From Calcarisporiella thermophila CBS 279.70 (taxonomy: Eukaryota > Calcarisporiellomycota): DNA of 31,167 nt. The stretch lies in NCBI RefSeq assembly GCF_041956535.1, contig NW_027192210.1, positions 48,598 through 79,764 of the forward strand, in the 5' to 3' direction. The notes under the pieces were generated by a model that did not search any database, was not told where the DNA came from, and saw only the letters and a list, made by a program, of their open reading frames with translations. Numbering within the stretch: position 1 is the stretch's first letter; every line of letters starts with the position of its first letter. This document shows positions 1 through 10,194 of this stretch, in pieces. The position numbers and the translations under genes were made by a program.

Positions 1-738
1 ATTCGCTCTGCTCGGAGTAAAGAAATAGATTGTCAAAGCTTTTTTAGTAATCAAAGGATTAAATTTATTACTACTCAGTCTAAAATGACATTATTCTCAT
101 TGGAATGACAGACGCTCACCTAGACTGTCTTTGTAATATTTGAAGATATCTTGTAAAAGAATGCCCAAAGGTGACTTAAGATACCTTTCTTTGAAGTAAA
201 CGCTTGTATTTTAAATTGAATAATCTGTATTAATTGTCAATACAGAAATAATTGTCGATCGAATCCAATACAAAGGTGTAACGTACAATATACGTAATGG
301 TGTACTACAGCACTTAATTTAGTATATTAATGATGTAATGGAGCACCATTCAACTCCGGAAAATTAAGGTCACATTGAATAATTGTTACCATGGCATCGG
401 AATTTCTATAGTTACATTGCTTCTGCGGCCACTCTACACACGCGGCGGTGTAACCAAGTTTTCATTCATTTCGTTACTGGCGCCAAGAATGGACTGGAAC
501 CTGCACAAAGGCGTGAGAGACCTTTGATTCATCTTTATCGATAATCTTCATTAGGATACTTTGCCCTTAAAACTCTTAATAAAACGGTTTGAAAAAGTCA
601 GATTATGTAAGGAAATCGGTTTACTACTTATAGGCTCGCATTAGATATATTGTCATTTGACCTACTTTTTCCGCAAATTTTTTTGCAGTTTCTTCCGAGG
701 CAATATGGCTCCAATTGCTCGGAGAGCAGCATTATTCA
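1..738. other. AT-rich upstream region without a recognised gene
   Basis: No open frame with recognisable protein character and no RNA gene were seen on either strand. The segment is the upstream region of the Zn2Cys6 gene starting at 739. An ATG at 705 is in another frame and stops after 20 codons, so it could at most be a short upstream ORF. No convincing TATA box was identified. Confidence 0.5.
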
Positions 739-2702
739 ATGTCTCGAGCAATTTTACCTTTCTTTAAAGAGTGTAATTCATGCCAACATAGCAAGCTGAA
801 ATGTGATGGCAATATGAAGGAGTGCTCGCGATGCAAAATTCTGGAGGTAAAATGCACATACAAAGTATCCACCGCTAAAGTAGGGCGCCCCTCTAAATCG
901 CAAAAAAAGCGCAATAAAGAGAATTTTATGAGTGATTCAAATGCTCTCGGATTAATAACGCAGGGTCATTTACTGAGTCAATACCAATTGCTTATTAACG
1001 AGCCGGAATCCTTGATCCGTAATCTAAACGTAATTACAAGATTCTTTCTGATATATACTTTACCCATCTTCTCAATTTCACCTTTGTATAGTATCAAATT
1101 CTCGAAAGCCCTTGGCGATGGAAATGGTCGCAAGGGATAAAATTTCCGCGTTCTCCGGCGTGTAGCATGATGACCAATGATGTGCTAGGAGTGATTATCG
1201 GAAAGATGAGCTCCCTCTGCGTTAACGAGAGGATCTCAAAAGGTTACCCCCAGGTTTCTCAGGACGAAGAAAGCCGCCTCCTATCCAAAGACTACATGCA
1301 CAAGAACCCTATGAGATCCGTGACCTCTATCCAGGCTATTGTGCTTATTAACTTATGGTTCAGAAATTTCCCATTTCCCACTGTGCTTAACCGCATCGCT
1401 CTAATTCAAGATTACATTGAGGGCCAGACGCACCCCTTGCTCTATTCAAGCATTTTCGCCCTAGCACTCATTCTTCCGGAAACCACTTTGTATCACGAGT
1501 TGCTCAGAAGAAAACTAAGCACAATTTTCTTAGCATTTGCGGCAGCATTAACACGAGATGAGACATATAACTCCCCTTCGCTTATCAACCTTCAAGGCTT
1601 TTATACTCTCGCTGTGCTGTTGACCTTTAAAGGGTATTTGCAATCAGCCCAAGAAATCATGAACAGGGCATGGGAAATGGCATTTAAGCTGCGTATTCAT
1701 GAGCAAGATAATTCAGATTTCGATATGGAATTGGATCCTTTAAGTCGTGAATTGCGCAATAATATTTGGTGGGCCATGCGCATTTTTACCACATGAAGCT
1801 ATGCCCGACTCGAGTCGACCTTCGAGCATAAGATTATCAATGTAACCATAAGTTTGCCAGTCATGAAGGAGTCTGAATCCGCACTTTACGAGTATAGTCG
1901 TTGTCGTGGTTCCAGCTCATTCATCTTAAGTGAAGATGCGCAGTCAATTCTATCCCTTTATAACTGCGCTTACTTGATGGCTGTGCTCTCTGAAATACTA
2001 CCGTATTTCAGCATGATTTCTGGATTATGTTCAATGAAGCTTTTGGAGTGCTCTGGCACAGCATACCTGGATGCTGCACCGTTGCAGCTGTATGTTTCGA
2101 GCTTGCCCCTCCGGTTGGAGAATTTGATAGGCACAATTTCGTCTGAAATGAAACCCCTTAACAGAGCAGAGTTATTACTCTACCTTTACATCATCAAGGT
2201 TCATTCGCGTTTCCTTAAGCTGGACGAGAGCCTGTTCGTGTCAATTGATTATCACTCACTTGTGGAATGTATTACGTCTGCAGACGAGATAGTGGATCTG
2301 GTAGAAATGGCAATAGGCGATCAAAATAGCAAGTCATTTCATTCTACAATGGTATTTGGATTGAATACAAGTGCATGTGTCTTCTTTATAGCAGCAGTAT
2401 TGGGAAGTGCAGAGCAACAGAGAAGCGCGCTATTTGGTTTGCGCAGGATCCTGGAGATACTGAAGAATCCGCTTTTATTGTATCAAGACTTTGATCTCAT
2501 CCATGGTATTGAAGAAGTATTTTATGGCGAAAAAAACGATAATATAGTGGGGTATGGATCAGAATCCTTCAATACTGCAAGTGTAGACAGCACAACCGTC
2601 TCTGCCGTCATCCCCACTGTAGGGCTTAGTTCGATTGTAAATGTGGAGCCAATTGATAGATATCTTCATCCAAATAGAATATTTGTTATTGTGCATATGT
2701 AA
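739..2702 (+). pseudogene. Zn2Cys6 fungal transcription factor, one intron, interrupted by one in-frame TGA
   Basis: Fungal-type binuclear zinc-cluster regulator. Six cysteines at residues 12, 15, 22, 29, 32 and 39 give C-x2-C-x6-C-x6-C-x2-C-x6-C, followed by a basic stretch (GRPSKSQKKR). I start at the ATG at 739, the first in frame before the zinc cluster. A 62-nt intron at 1030-1091 (GTAATT...TATAG, phase 0) joins the N-terminal frame to the downstream frame and removes an apparent stop at 1138. The middle region resembles the fungal-specific TF domain, with NNIWWAM near codon 320. A TGA at 1794-1796 (codon 332 of about 632) interrupts a frame otherwise open to 2702. The residues after the stop keep the spacing expected of the conserved WWA...LP block, so nothing appears to be missing there. 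No splice pair that removes the TGA was obvious. Targets are unknown. It is most likely a recent pseudogene or a base error. A product ending at the TGA would retain DNA binding but lose the rest of the regulatory domain. Confidence 0.75.
1030..1091 (+). other. Intron of the Zn2Cys6 gene (62 nt, phase 0)
   Basis: GTAATT donor and TATAG acceptor. Removal joins residue 97 to a frame that continues directly into the middle region. The unspliced frame stops at 1138. The length fits the other introns here (49-76 nt). Confidence 0.7.
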
Positions 2703-2884
2703 TTATAGCGGTAATAGTTGTAACAGAACTCTTCATCTCACTCATCAAAGTACTGGAAATAAGTTCGTTGTATTATTTTTTTGTAAGCTATATTTCGAGT
2801 TCAATCTTAAAAAATCCATTTTGAGTTACTGTTATTGATTAATTTACATATTATTAATGTATATATCGAACACTTGCATTCTGG

Positions 2885-2890
2885 AATAAA
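2885..2890 (+). terminator. Putative polyadenylation signal of the Zn2Cys6 gene
   Basis: AATAAA 183 nt after the stop at 2702. Position and sequence are consistent with a poly(A) signal. There is no transcript evidence. Confidence 0.35.
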
Positions 2891-3266
2891 GAAGCTCTAG
2901 TGATTTCTGCAACTCTCCATTAAAGAAGGTGGTGGGGAAGTTACTGTAATAAGAAACCAAAGTTTTCCAATAACTTTCCCGCCTTTTTCTTGTTTACAGT
3001 CGACGGTTATATCGGAAAGCCATATTCATTATGCTCGAATTGGAGGGTTGATGGCTGAAATAGGAGAGAATGGTAATAGCTCCGCCCATTAATCCAAAAT
3101 GCAAAATGTCCAATTTTTATCCAAAGAATAGTGATGTTAGCAAGTAGTCACAAAATATAAGAACTATCTAAAACTAATACTTGGGACACGCAGCTCGATT
3201 TCCTAGAGCCATTTGAAGGCCTAATGAAAGAAGTTCATCCAACAAAGATTTGCGCTTCACTGAAAT
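2891..3266. other. Intergenic spacer without a recognised gene
   Basis: AT-rich sequence between the regulator and the GC-richer relic. I see no gene, RNA or clear repeat. Confidence 0.4.
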
Positions 3267-4360
3267 TTATTCCCTATGTATATATATAGAATGGTGACAA
3301 CTGCAAGCCTCTATGGTTTGCCCCCGCTTTTTCCGCCCATGGGGCCTGAGCGAAAACTCCTGATATTTGGCAGTGGCAGGGGCTGTAATTGCTCGCGACG
3401 CTTTGCCTATGTGCTCTGCTGGAAACTTCATTGCAAGTGGCGTGCCACGTATAATCTTCCTAAAAGGTGAAATGCTCTTTGCATGTGTCAATTATGCTCG
3501 CACGTAGAGGATCTATGTGCCAGTTCCCCAACCAACGTGACCGTTGAGTTGTGCTTGGATGATGTCATTAGTGGTAACCACACCCGCAAAGTCCTCACCA
3601 GGGTTGGTAGTCTAGTGGCGCTCAGTTGCAGGTGGGTCCAACTTCATCTGACATCCCGCTTCGAAAGCACGAGCAGAAGTGAAGCAGGAGCATTCCACCG
3701 CGTGATTGATGTACACCCTGCGGCCCACGGCACCGATGGCTGACCTAAGTGCTGTAATCGCCACTTTGTCACTGTGGCAGAGAAAGTAGGCCTGTGGCCT
3801 CTCCCCGCTGAGGAAAGCCTCAAGCATCTATACTGTAGTGGCATGAACCTGAAACCAGCATGTTGCCAAATCCCCTCCATGTGGACATTGTGAGCCTTCG
3901 ATGTATGCCGCGTTTGGGCCCTGACCTCTTATTTTATACCACGTTATGTGATCTCCATCAGCCCACGTCACTCTTTCACCATGAAAATCATCAGAGCGGC
4001 ACACTTTAGATCCACTCCTCTTAAAAGAGATGGTGCCATAATCGACAAGGCAAGCCCCACCGGATCCCCGTATTTAGAGGACCCGAAAGGGTGAATGTAA
4101 TTGCTCACTCGATCCTGCGGGATATCTTCAACATTTTGCCCACGAGCCAGTTGATCCCACCACGCAGGTAGCTTTTTCCCATGGCTCCTGCGAATGAAAC
4201 TCCTCTAGGTGAAGGAGTAGTGACTCTAATAGTGGCTGCTCGGTGCGCATATACGTTGCTGACATCTGCTTTGGGCAGAGCTCCCAGGCTATTGGAAGCT
4301 CATACAGCAACTCTTCGACCTGCTTGGCCACATGCAAGGTAGCGTCGTTCATCGGCAATG
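3267..4360 (-). pseudogene. Decayed coding relic of unknown family, possibly retroelement RNase H-like
   Basis: This block is visibly richer in G+C than its surroundings. On the minus strand one frame from 4358 down to 3267 has long open stretches (4358-4128, about 4016-3831, 3827-3612, 3491-3267) separated by stop codons. Part of a second minus frame (about 4192-3966) also reads like protein, including LPAWWDQLARGQ, so at least one frameshift is likely near 4010. The segment around GPNAAYIEGSQCPHGG followed by a hydrophobic run and ITALRSA loosely recalls the start of an RNase H domain of a non-LTR or LTR retroelement, but the acidic catalytic residues are not convincing. I do not recognise the gene with confidence. 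It could equally be a dead host gene. Confidence 0.35.
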
Positions 4361-5280
4361 TCGGCGTGCGTAAAGTTGATTGGCCTTTGCTGTCATTTGT
4401 TTAGCACGTTCACTAACTGTACGACTTCACCCCAGTCTGGTTAGCAAACCTTATTGGAGCCAGTGGCTTAGCCTGATCGCGTAATTGTTTCGTCGTTATG
4501 TAAATGATGCTAAAGTCCATGTACCCGTCGAGTCTGATTCTTCAGTAATCGTTCGATCAAGACGTCGAAAGAGTTGTGGATTGCATATAAGCTATTGTCA
4601 AATATATGCTGGGTAGATTGGGTTGTATCAATGGTCGATTTGTCTTAAGTTTGCTTAGAATATTATGTGGTCTTTAAAGAGGTTATTAGTGAATATGCTT
4701 TCGCGTTTGAAATAGAAACTCTTTGGTATTTCGAAATAGTAAATTGTGATATCTGTATATACCTGCTGTGTTTATGAGGATTGAATATTTTGTAGCAAAG
4801 CTTTCTCAGGACATAATATGTGATATAATTATTTCAATGTAATTGGTATTATGCTCCTTATGATCCGAGTACCAGCCCGGGTGATTGGGCCTACTCTTGA
4901 CTGCAACCCCCCGCGGCCGAGAGTTGGCCAAAATATTTTGGCCTCAATCCTATTAGGCCGGTACTCTTCGGCTGCTCAAGTTGATTGCCTAGCCTAGCCC
5001 CTCAACCTCCTAATTCGATCGGGCCTGAGTCCATTACGAAACAAAACACCTACTACTGATTTCCGCGGAGTTGAATCCACGGTAGCATCCGACAGGACAT
5101 CTGCCCAAATTCACCCCGCAAAAATTGGGCCAATACATTCACATGCTCCCCCTTTAATACGCTTATTTTGGCTCAACTTTCACATGAGCCTCCCTCCGCT
5201 TCCTCGGACTTTGGGCCCACTCCCTCGTCCCTTTCCCTATTTTAAGCTCTTTTTCTTCAAGGCCGTGGAATTATCGCACT
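4361..5280. promoter_or_regulatory. Upstream region of the monooxygenase gene, rich in short inverted repeats
   Basis: No gene was seen. From about 4860 the base composition becomes GC-richer and several inverted repeats are packed together. GAGTACC (4867-4873) pairs with GGTACTC (4960-4966), and between them lies the perfect 18-bp palindrome GGCCAAAATATTTTGGCC (4926-4943). A further pyrimidine-rich stretch lies at about 5140-5250 before the ATG at 5281. The layout suggests a promoter or a small structured repeat. No TATA box was clear. Confidence 0.4.
4926..4943. repeat. Perfect 18-bp palindrome
   Basis: GGCCAAAATATTTTGGCC is perfectly self-complementary and nested inside the GAGTACC/GGTACTC inverted pair. 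A very similar GGCCAAAA/TTTTGGCC hairpin occurs at 10468-10490. Confidence 0.8.
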
Positions 5281-6856
5281 ATGCAAACATCAGATTCGCA
5301 CCCACAACACCATCAAGTCATTATTGTAGGCACAGGCTTCTCTGGACTTGGAGCGGCAATACGCCTTAAGCAAGAAAATATCCATGACTTTATCGTCCTA
5401 GACCGTGGTAATGACGTTGGAGGCACATGGCGTGACAATACGTAATTTGTGATGGTGCATTCATTTCAATATCCCGATCATTATGAGTAATGTAAATCTT
5501 CTTTTCCAACTTTACAGTTATCCTGGACTTACATGCGACATTCCGAGCGATTTGTACTCCTTTTCCTATGAATGCAATCCAAACTGGTCCCGACATTATT
5601 CTTCTCAACCCGAGATTTTAGACTACTTACGCTACTGTGCCGCTAAATATGGCGTGTATCAACACTGTCGATTCCAGCATAATGTTGAATCCATGACATG
5701 GGATGAAAGGCGGAATATCTGGGTGGTACAGACCTCGAAGAGCGTCTACACAACGAACGTTATATTAGCGGGGATGGGCCAGCTTAGTGAGCCCAAATAT
5801 CCTGACATTCCTGGTCTCGATGAGTTTGCCAAATCAGGCGGAAAGCTATTCCATTCATCTCGTTGGGACCATCATCACAACCTAAACAATCGCAAAGTTG
5901 CTGTATTTGGTACAGGAGCTTCCGCCCTTCAGTTCGTTCCCGTGATCCAACCCAAAGTTAAGCACATGGTGCTATTCCAACGCACTCCACACTGGATCAT
6001 CCCGCGTGACAATCACTCTCGCTTCATCCAGAGATGGCTTCTGCGACTGCTACCCTTCACCAAGGTTTTAGTGCGCGCATACATCTTCAGTTTCTACGAA
6101 TTGCTTGGACTGTTCATGAACTATTGGTACAAAGTATTGCAAACTGGGCAGTTCATTCCCAAGCTATTAATGTACTGGCAAATCAAGGATCCCGAAATGC
6201 GCAAGAAACTCACACCCAACTACGTCATGGGCTGCAAGCGCATCCTCATTTCTAACGAGTTCTATCCGGCAGTAACCCAGCCCAACGTCACGCTTGTGAC
6301 GGATAAGGTGGCCAAGATCGAGTCGCAGCAAATAGTGATGAAAGACGGCACTAAGCATGAAGTGGATACCATTATCATCGCCACGGGTTTCCATGTGTCC
6401 GATCATCCGATGGCAAGGATCATCCGCGGTCGCGACGGAAAACTTCTATCGGATGTTTGGAAAGGCGAGGCTTCTGCCTACAAGGGCAGCTGCGTGCCTG
6501 GATTCCCGAATCTATTTATCTTTATGGGCCCAAATACTGGGTCGGGTCACATATCCTACGTGTTCCTTATCGAATGCCAAGCTCGCTACGCGGTCGATGC
6601 AATCAAAAAAATGCACAGCCAACGTCTAAGCTCTATTGAAGTGACAGAAAAGGCTCATAATAGCTATAATGAATTGATTGCGCGAAAAGTGAAGGGCACG
6701 GTGCAGTCAAGTGGTGGATGTTCGAGTTGGTACCTTGCATCTACTGGCAAAAACACAATCACTTTTCCTGATTTTGGCGTCGTCTTTTATTGGAACACTC
6801 GCCGTTTTGATATTGAAAACTATAAAACAGTGCGATGGTCCGCCAAGTCAGAGTAA
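5281..6856 (+). CDS. Baeyer-Villiger / flavin-containing monooxygenase
   Basis: Predicted FAD- and NADPH-dependent monooxygenase that would insert oxygen next to a ketone or oxidise a heteroatom. The substrate cannot be read from sequence. Exons are 5281-5441 and 5518-6856, giving 499 residues, normal for the family. The 76-nt intron (GTAATT...TTACAG, phase 2) restores the conserved GGTWRDNTYPG block across the junction. Seen motifs: FAD-binding GTGFSG at about residues 17-22; the Baeyer-Villiger-type fingerprint ending FHSSRWDH at about 165-172; the NADPH-binding GTGASA at about 185-190; and ATGF at about 342-345. The start is the first ATG and sits directly before the Rossmann strand. There is no signal peptide, so it is probably cytosolic. 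The frame is intact, unlike several neighbours. An N- or S-oxidising FMO is the main alternative. Confidence 0.9.
5442..5517 (+). other. Intron of the monooxygenase gene (76 nt, phase 2)
   Basis: GTAATT donor and TTTACAG acceptor. Splicing rebuilds the conserved flavin-binding region; without it the first exon stops immediately. Confidence 0.9.
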
Positions 6857-6877
6857 TGTTCAAACAATTAATTATTT

Positions 6878-6883
6878 AATAAA
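6878..6883 (+). terminator. Putative polyadenylation signal of the monooxygenase
   Basis: AATAAA 22 nt after the stop codon at 6854-6856. Confidence 0.4.
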
Positions 6884-8042
6884 AGAATATGATAAGAAAT
6901 TTAGAAACATACGACGGCATTCTTAAAACGCAAAAATTCATTCACGATAAACAAGAAAAAGGAACAAAATGGTGGAAGCTGAAAGAAATGTTGTAAATGA
7001 ATATACCCACATAATAACCAGGTGCTTTGCCCTCATCTTTTCTACTCTTGACTTATCCAATCAACTTCATTCTGTTTCTTATCGAGTTGAGTTCTTGTTT
7101 GAGGGATCCTACCCCCAAAGAGTTGGTGATGGCAAATATACAATACATGTTGGCGTATTTTATTAAAGATTACTTAAATGCCGTAATTTTGTATTGAACT
7201 CGCTGCATATTTTTAATGTGCAAAGGGTGATTGATTTCTCTAAGGCTTCGAGCAGTGGCTCACTGAAGAGTATTGATGAATGTACCATAAAATGTTCTCA
7301 TGAAATCGGCTCTGAGATATTTCTCAAATTATTTACAATAGTATAAAATAAAATTGAACTTCGAGTTAAAAATGAGTCATTATATTCGAAAGAGTATAAG
7401 ACGAATTCGGATCTGGTAGAAAGAGGTACAATTGGATGGATGTTAAAATCTCTGGCCAGGAATATTATGTCAAGGATGTTATGAAACATAAATAAGTACT
7501 GTACCTGTTGTTCAGTGGAGCTACATCCCTTCTCAAGAAACTGATTATTTTAGAGCATGGGGGAAGTTGAGGGTAATTTGTACCAGCAGTTTTTGTAGAT
7601 CGGTTAATAAGTATAAATACATACTTAAGTTAGATAAATTTCAAAATAGATATCAACCCTACAAAAAAACTGGTTATAGGAAAGTATTTAGAAAACATCG
7701 GGCATAGTGAATCGCGAACAAAACCTCTGGGTACCTCTATGTTTTCTCATCTCAACTCTTAGTTATTTATTTGCCTATAATAGATATTTTAACTGTAGGT
7801 AATTAACCGTAAAATTTATTAAAAAAGGCTATTTAATAAAATGCAAATACAATCATTATTGTAAAAATATCAAGATTTAATATTCTACTGAAATTGAACC
7901 CCACACTCCATGTTTCAAGCCACACAATTTATCCTACGATCGCGGTCCTCTTCTGTTGATTTAGGCTAAATTTGAGATAATACCGGTTTTCATATCAAAG
8001 TTCCTAATAGATATATAAATATATAAATTATGATTCTGATAG
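6884..8042. other. AT-rich intergenic region with a possible MITE remnant
   Basis: A 65-codon open frame at 6969-7166 has no recognisable features and I do not call it a gene. The only structured element noticed is a possible relative of the MITE-like family at about 7658-7760. Confidence 0.4.
7658..7760 (-). repeat. Possible decayed copy of the MITE-like element
   Basis: On the + strand this reads like the reverse of the clean copy at 28144-28265. It starts with CTACAAAAAAAC, contains the exact core GAATCGCGAAC, then CCTCT and later GTTTTCT in the same order. Spacing differs by several bases and the right terminal repeat is not recognisable, so the assignment is tentative. Confidence 0.35.
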
Positions 8043-8228
8043 ATTCGAAGACACTTCAGATCAAACTATGCCTCCAAAATATTGTGTAATTGCCCAGTGT
8101 GCAAAGGTCGGTACGTTTGTAGAATTACTCAATGGAAACACGACCAACTTTACGTGAAGAGGATTAGACCTGAAAAGAGTGAAATTTCTACCGATATTAT
8201 ACTGGAAGAGAGTGATACAATTGAGTAA
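8043..8228 (+). pseudogene. Tnp2-type transposase, N-terminal zinc-binding fragment
   Basis: An open frame ending at the TAA at 8226-8228 encodes CNCPVCKGRYVCRITQWKH followed by a charged, acidic stretch. A CxCxxC knuckle followed by a conserved histidine is typical of the start of fungal Tnp2-like (CACTA/Plavaka-related) transposases, which mobilise DNA transposons. Only this fragment is present in the forward orientation before the sequence changes to reverse-oriented transposase DNA. The product would be non-functional. Confidence 0.55.
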
Positions 8229-8356
8229 GCACAGATGGATTTAATCTATACACATTACAAAGTAATGTTAATTTGTATTATTATTTTCTAAAGCTCTGAT
8301 AATTCAGATTCATCTCTCCTCACTAATACATGGATACTAGTTATGAAGAGATGGAG

Positions 8357-8483
8357 AGTTTGTAAGATGGGCGTATTCGCGAGTGTAGGTAATGCAGCTA
8401 TTGATACAACAATCGATCAAATCGGGTTTGATTCCTACTAGCGTTTGTAGCTCTTTTTCAATTAAATATGTTGACTCGGTATC
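8357..8483 (-). pseudogene. Tnp2 transposase fragment, inverted copy (left arm)
   Basis: The minus strand encodes the same segment as 9202-9328 (+): TESTYLIEKEL, then DLIDCCINSCI. The two 127-bp arms differ at three positions, all transitions. This copy has CAA where the right copy has a TAA stop, so it keeps the ancestral reading frame. It runs directly into the assembly gap. Confidence 0.7.
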
Positions 8484-8962
8484 NNNNNNNNNNNNNNNNN
8501 NNNNNNNNNNNNNNNNNNNNNNNNNNNNNNNNNNNNNNNNNNNNNNNNNNNNNNNNNNNNNNNNNNNNNNNNNNNNNNNNNNNNNNNNNNNNNNNNNNNN
8601 NNNNNNNNNNNNNNNNNNNNNNNNNNNNNNNNNNNNNNNNNNNNNNNNNNNNNNNNNNNNNNNNNNNNNNNNNNNNNNNNNNNNNNNNNNNNNNNNNNNN
8701 NNNNNNNNNNNNNNNNNNNNNNNNNNNNNNNNNNNNNNNNNNNNNNNNNNNNNNNNNNNNNNNNNNNNNNNNNNNNNNNNNNNNNNNNNNNNNNNNNNNN
8801 NNNNNNNNNNNNNNNNNNNNNNNNNNNNNNNNNNNNNNNNNNNNNNNNNNNNNNNNNNNNNNNNNNNNNNNNNNNNNNNNNNNNNNNNNNNNNNNNNNNN
8901 NNNNNNNNNNNNNNNNNNNNNNNNNNNNNNNNNNNNNNNNNNNNNNNNNNNNNNNNNNNNNN
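8484..8962. other. Assembly gap (479 N)
   Basis: A run of 479 undetermined bases, bracketed by inverted copies of transposase sequence. Repeats flanking the gap are the probable cause of the break. The true size and content are unknown. Confidence 0.95.
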
Positions 8963-9106
8963 GCTAGACTCACTATCCTGCTCAGATTCGGAATTTGTGC
9001 TTTCATCTTCACTACTTTGGTATCGACATTCGTCGCTAGGATAAGCATCTTCTTCGCTATAGTATTCGCGATTCAACTCTTGTAAAAATTCTTCTCGAAT
9101 TTCCAC
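8963..9106 (-). pseudogene. Tnp2 transposase acidic N-terminal region, inverted copy
   Basis: The minus-strand frame is dominated by Glu, Asp and Ser (for example SSEDESTNSESEQDSES). An acidic stretch of this kind usually lies between the N-terminal zinc knuckle and the catalytic part of Tnp2-like proteins. Read on the minus strand, this piece, the gap and the 8483-8357 arm are in the correct protein order, so they probably belong to one reverse-oriented copy. The orientation switch to the forward copy lies near 9107-9118. Confidence 0.5.
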
Positions 9107-9114
9107 AGAGTCTT

Positions 9115-9741
9115 ATTAGAGGCATAGAACTCCTTGAGGTGAGTGTTGAGTTTAGAGTCCCCAACGAAGCCTTTAGTATTATAAATAGAATAGTAAATAC
9201 CGATACTGAGTCAACATATTTAATTGAAAAAGAGCTATAAACGCTAGTAGGAATCAAGCCCGATTTGATCGATTGTTGTATCAATAGCTGCATTACCTAC
9301 ACTCGCGAATACGCCCATCTTACAAACTGTCCAATCTGTAAAGAACAACGTTACAAAGCAGTTTCTTCGCCTAGTAAAAAGCGACCGCGAAAAGTATTTC
9401 CGTACTTTTCGCTTACTGATCGATTTAGGATTCAATATAAAAACTCGACGCGATCAAATGAATAGAGGTTGTAATTACCACAATCTATAGTTCTCGATTC
9501 CAGCTTGGCAAAATACTTATACAATATATACTATATACTATCCCGTAAAAATAGATATAGAGCACGGTATATCGGTCAGTCTAGCTACAATTTATCTTTT
9601 CAAGTTCCCCCAGACTATGAATACAAGGATATTTTTGATGGAAAACGATACAAAGAACTTGTCCAGAATGGAATATTTAAGGATCATCGTGACATAGCGC
9701 TATCTGTATCAACTGATGGATTTCAACTCTACAAACAGTAA
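9115..9741 (+). pseudogene. Tnp2-family transposase fragment (DNA transposon)
   Basis: Remnant of a Tnp2 (Transposase_21-type) transposase. The forward frame reads VPNEAFSIINRIVNTDTEST, a stop (TAA at 9238), DLIDCCINSCI, then a zinc pair NCPICKEQRY, then after two more stops (TAG at 9463 and TAA at 9472) IFDGKRYKELVQ and DHRDIALSVSTDGFQLYK. DCCINSC, CPICxxxRY, DIFDG and ALSTDGF-like blocks in this order are hallmarks of the family. The C-terminal catalytic part is absent after 9741. The whole 9115-9741 segment stays in one frame, so decay is by point mutation and truncation. Confidence 0.75.
9202..9328. repeat. Right arm of a 127-bp inverted repeat around the gap
   Basis: Reverse complement of 8357-8483 with three mismatches. 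The arms are transposase coding sequence, not classical terminal repeats, so this looks like two head-to-head element copies or a palindromic assembly artefact. Confidence 0.85.
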
Positions 9742-9806
9742 ATTTAATATAAGATTGTGCTAAATCCATTCTCTTGGTAATTTGTTAGCTTTTTTTCTAG
9801 AAATAC

Positions 9807-10194
9807 TCATGAATGCTGGCCGGTCATTTTGATCAACCATAATCTTTCACTAGATGTGAGGATTAAGAAGGAAAACCTAATATGCCGGAAGTTTTGAGAA
9901 AAAAGAGCTATATTGTGAAGTTGAAGTAAGTGAATCAGCTTTCCCATAAAAACGATGAAGTCGTTAATATATATAATTTTGGGAAAACCGCAGTACAATT
10001 TCCATCATTCTTATCGTGGAAATGATTATATACTGGCCTTTGTTTTCTGGGCGGGAGAGTGGGATAAAGATGCCTATGATTTGAGAAGTTTCAATACATG
10101 AAGTATAAAACAGTTTGTTGACGTATCTGTGTTGGACAGATGCGTTGGGTGGATTAAAAGAGAGCGGAATATATACGTAGTCGACAAGGAGCAT
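9807..10194 (-). pseudogene. Possible retrotransposon reverse-transcriptase relic
   Basis: Two overlapping minus frames (10194-9964 and 9998-9807) contain IIYINDFIVF followed by HLLQLHNIALF, which recalls the YxDD catalytic motif of reverse transcriptase and the helix after it, with D to N at one catalytic position. The upstream frame (RMMEIVLRFSQ) could be the preceding motif after a frameshift. Similarity is weak, and chance resemblance in AT-rich DNA is possible. Confidence 0.3.

Noticed and set aside
2940-3000. Possible further MITE-like copy (AACTTTCCCGCC...TTGTTTACA)
   Set aside because: Only the terminal-repeat half is faintly similar; the GAATCGCGAAC core is absent.
5060-5090. tRNA B-box-like GAGTTGAATCC
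   Set aside because: No matching A box or cloverleaf pairing could be drawn around it.
6969-7166. 65-codon forward frame after the monooxygenase
   Set aside because: No motif, no homology recognised, and such lengths occur by chance in this region.
9064-9090. TTCGCGATTC resembling the MITE core, inside transposase DNA
   Set aside because: The exact match is short, lies in coding sequence, and the flanks do not continue the alignment.
8392-9106. Long open frames across the N run
   Set aside because: They are open only because undetermined bases contain no stop codons.
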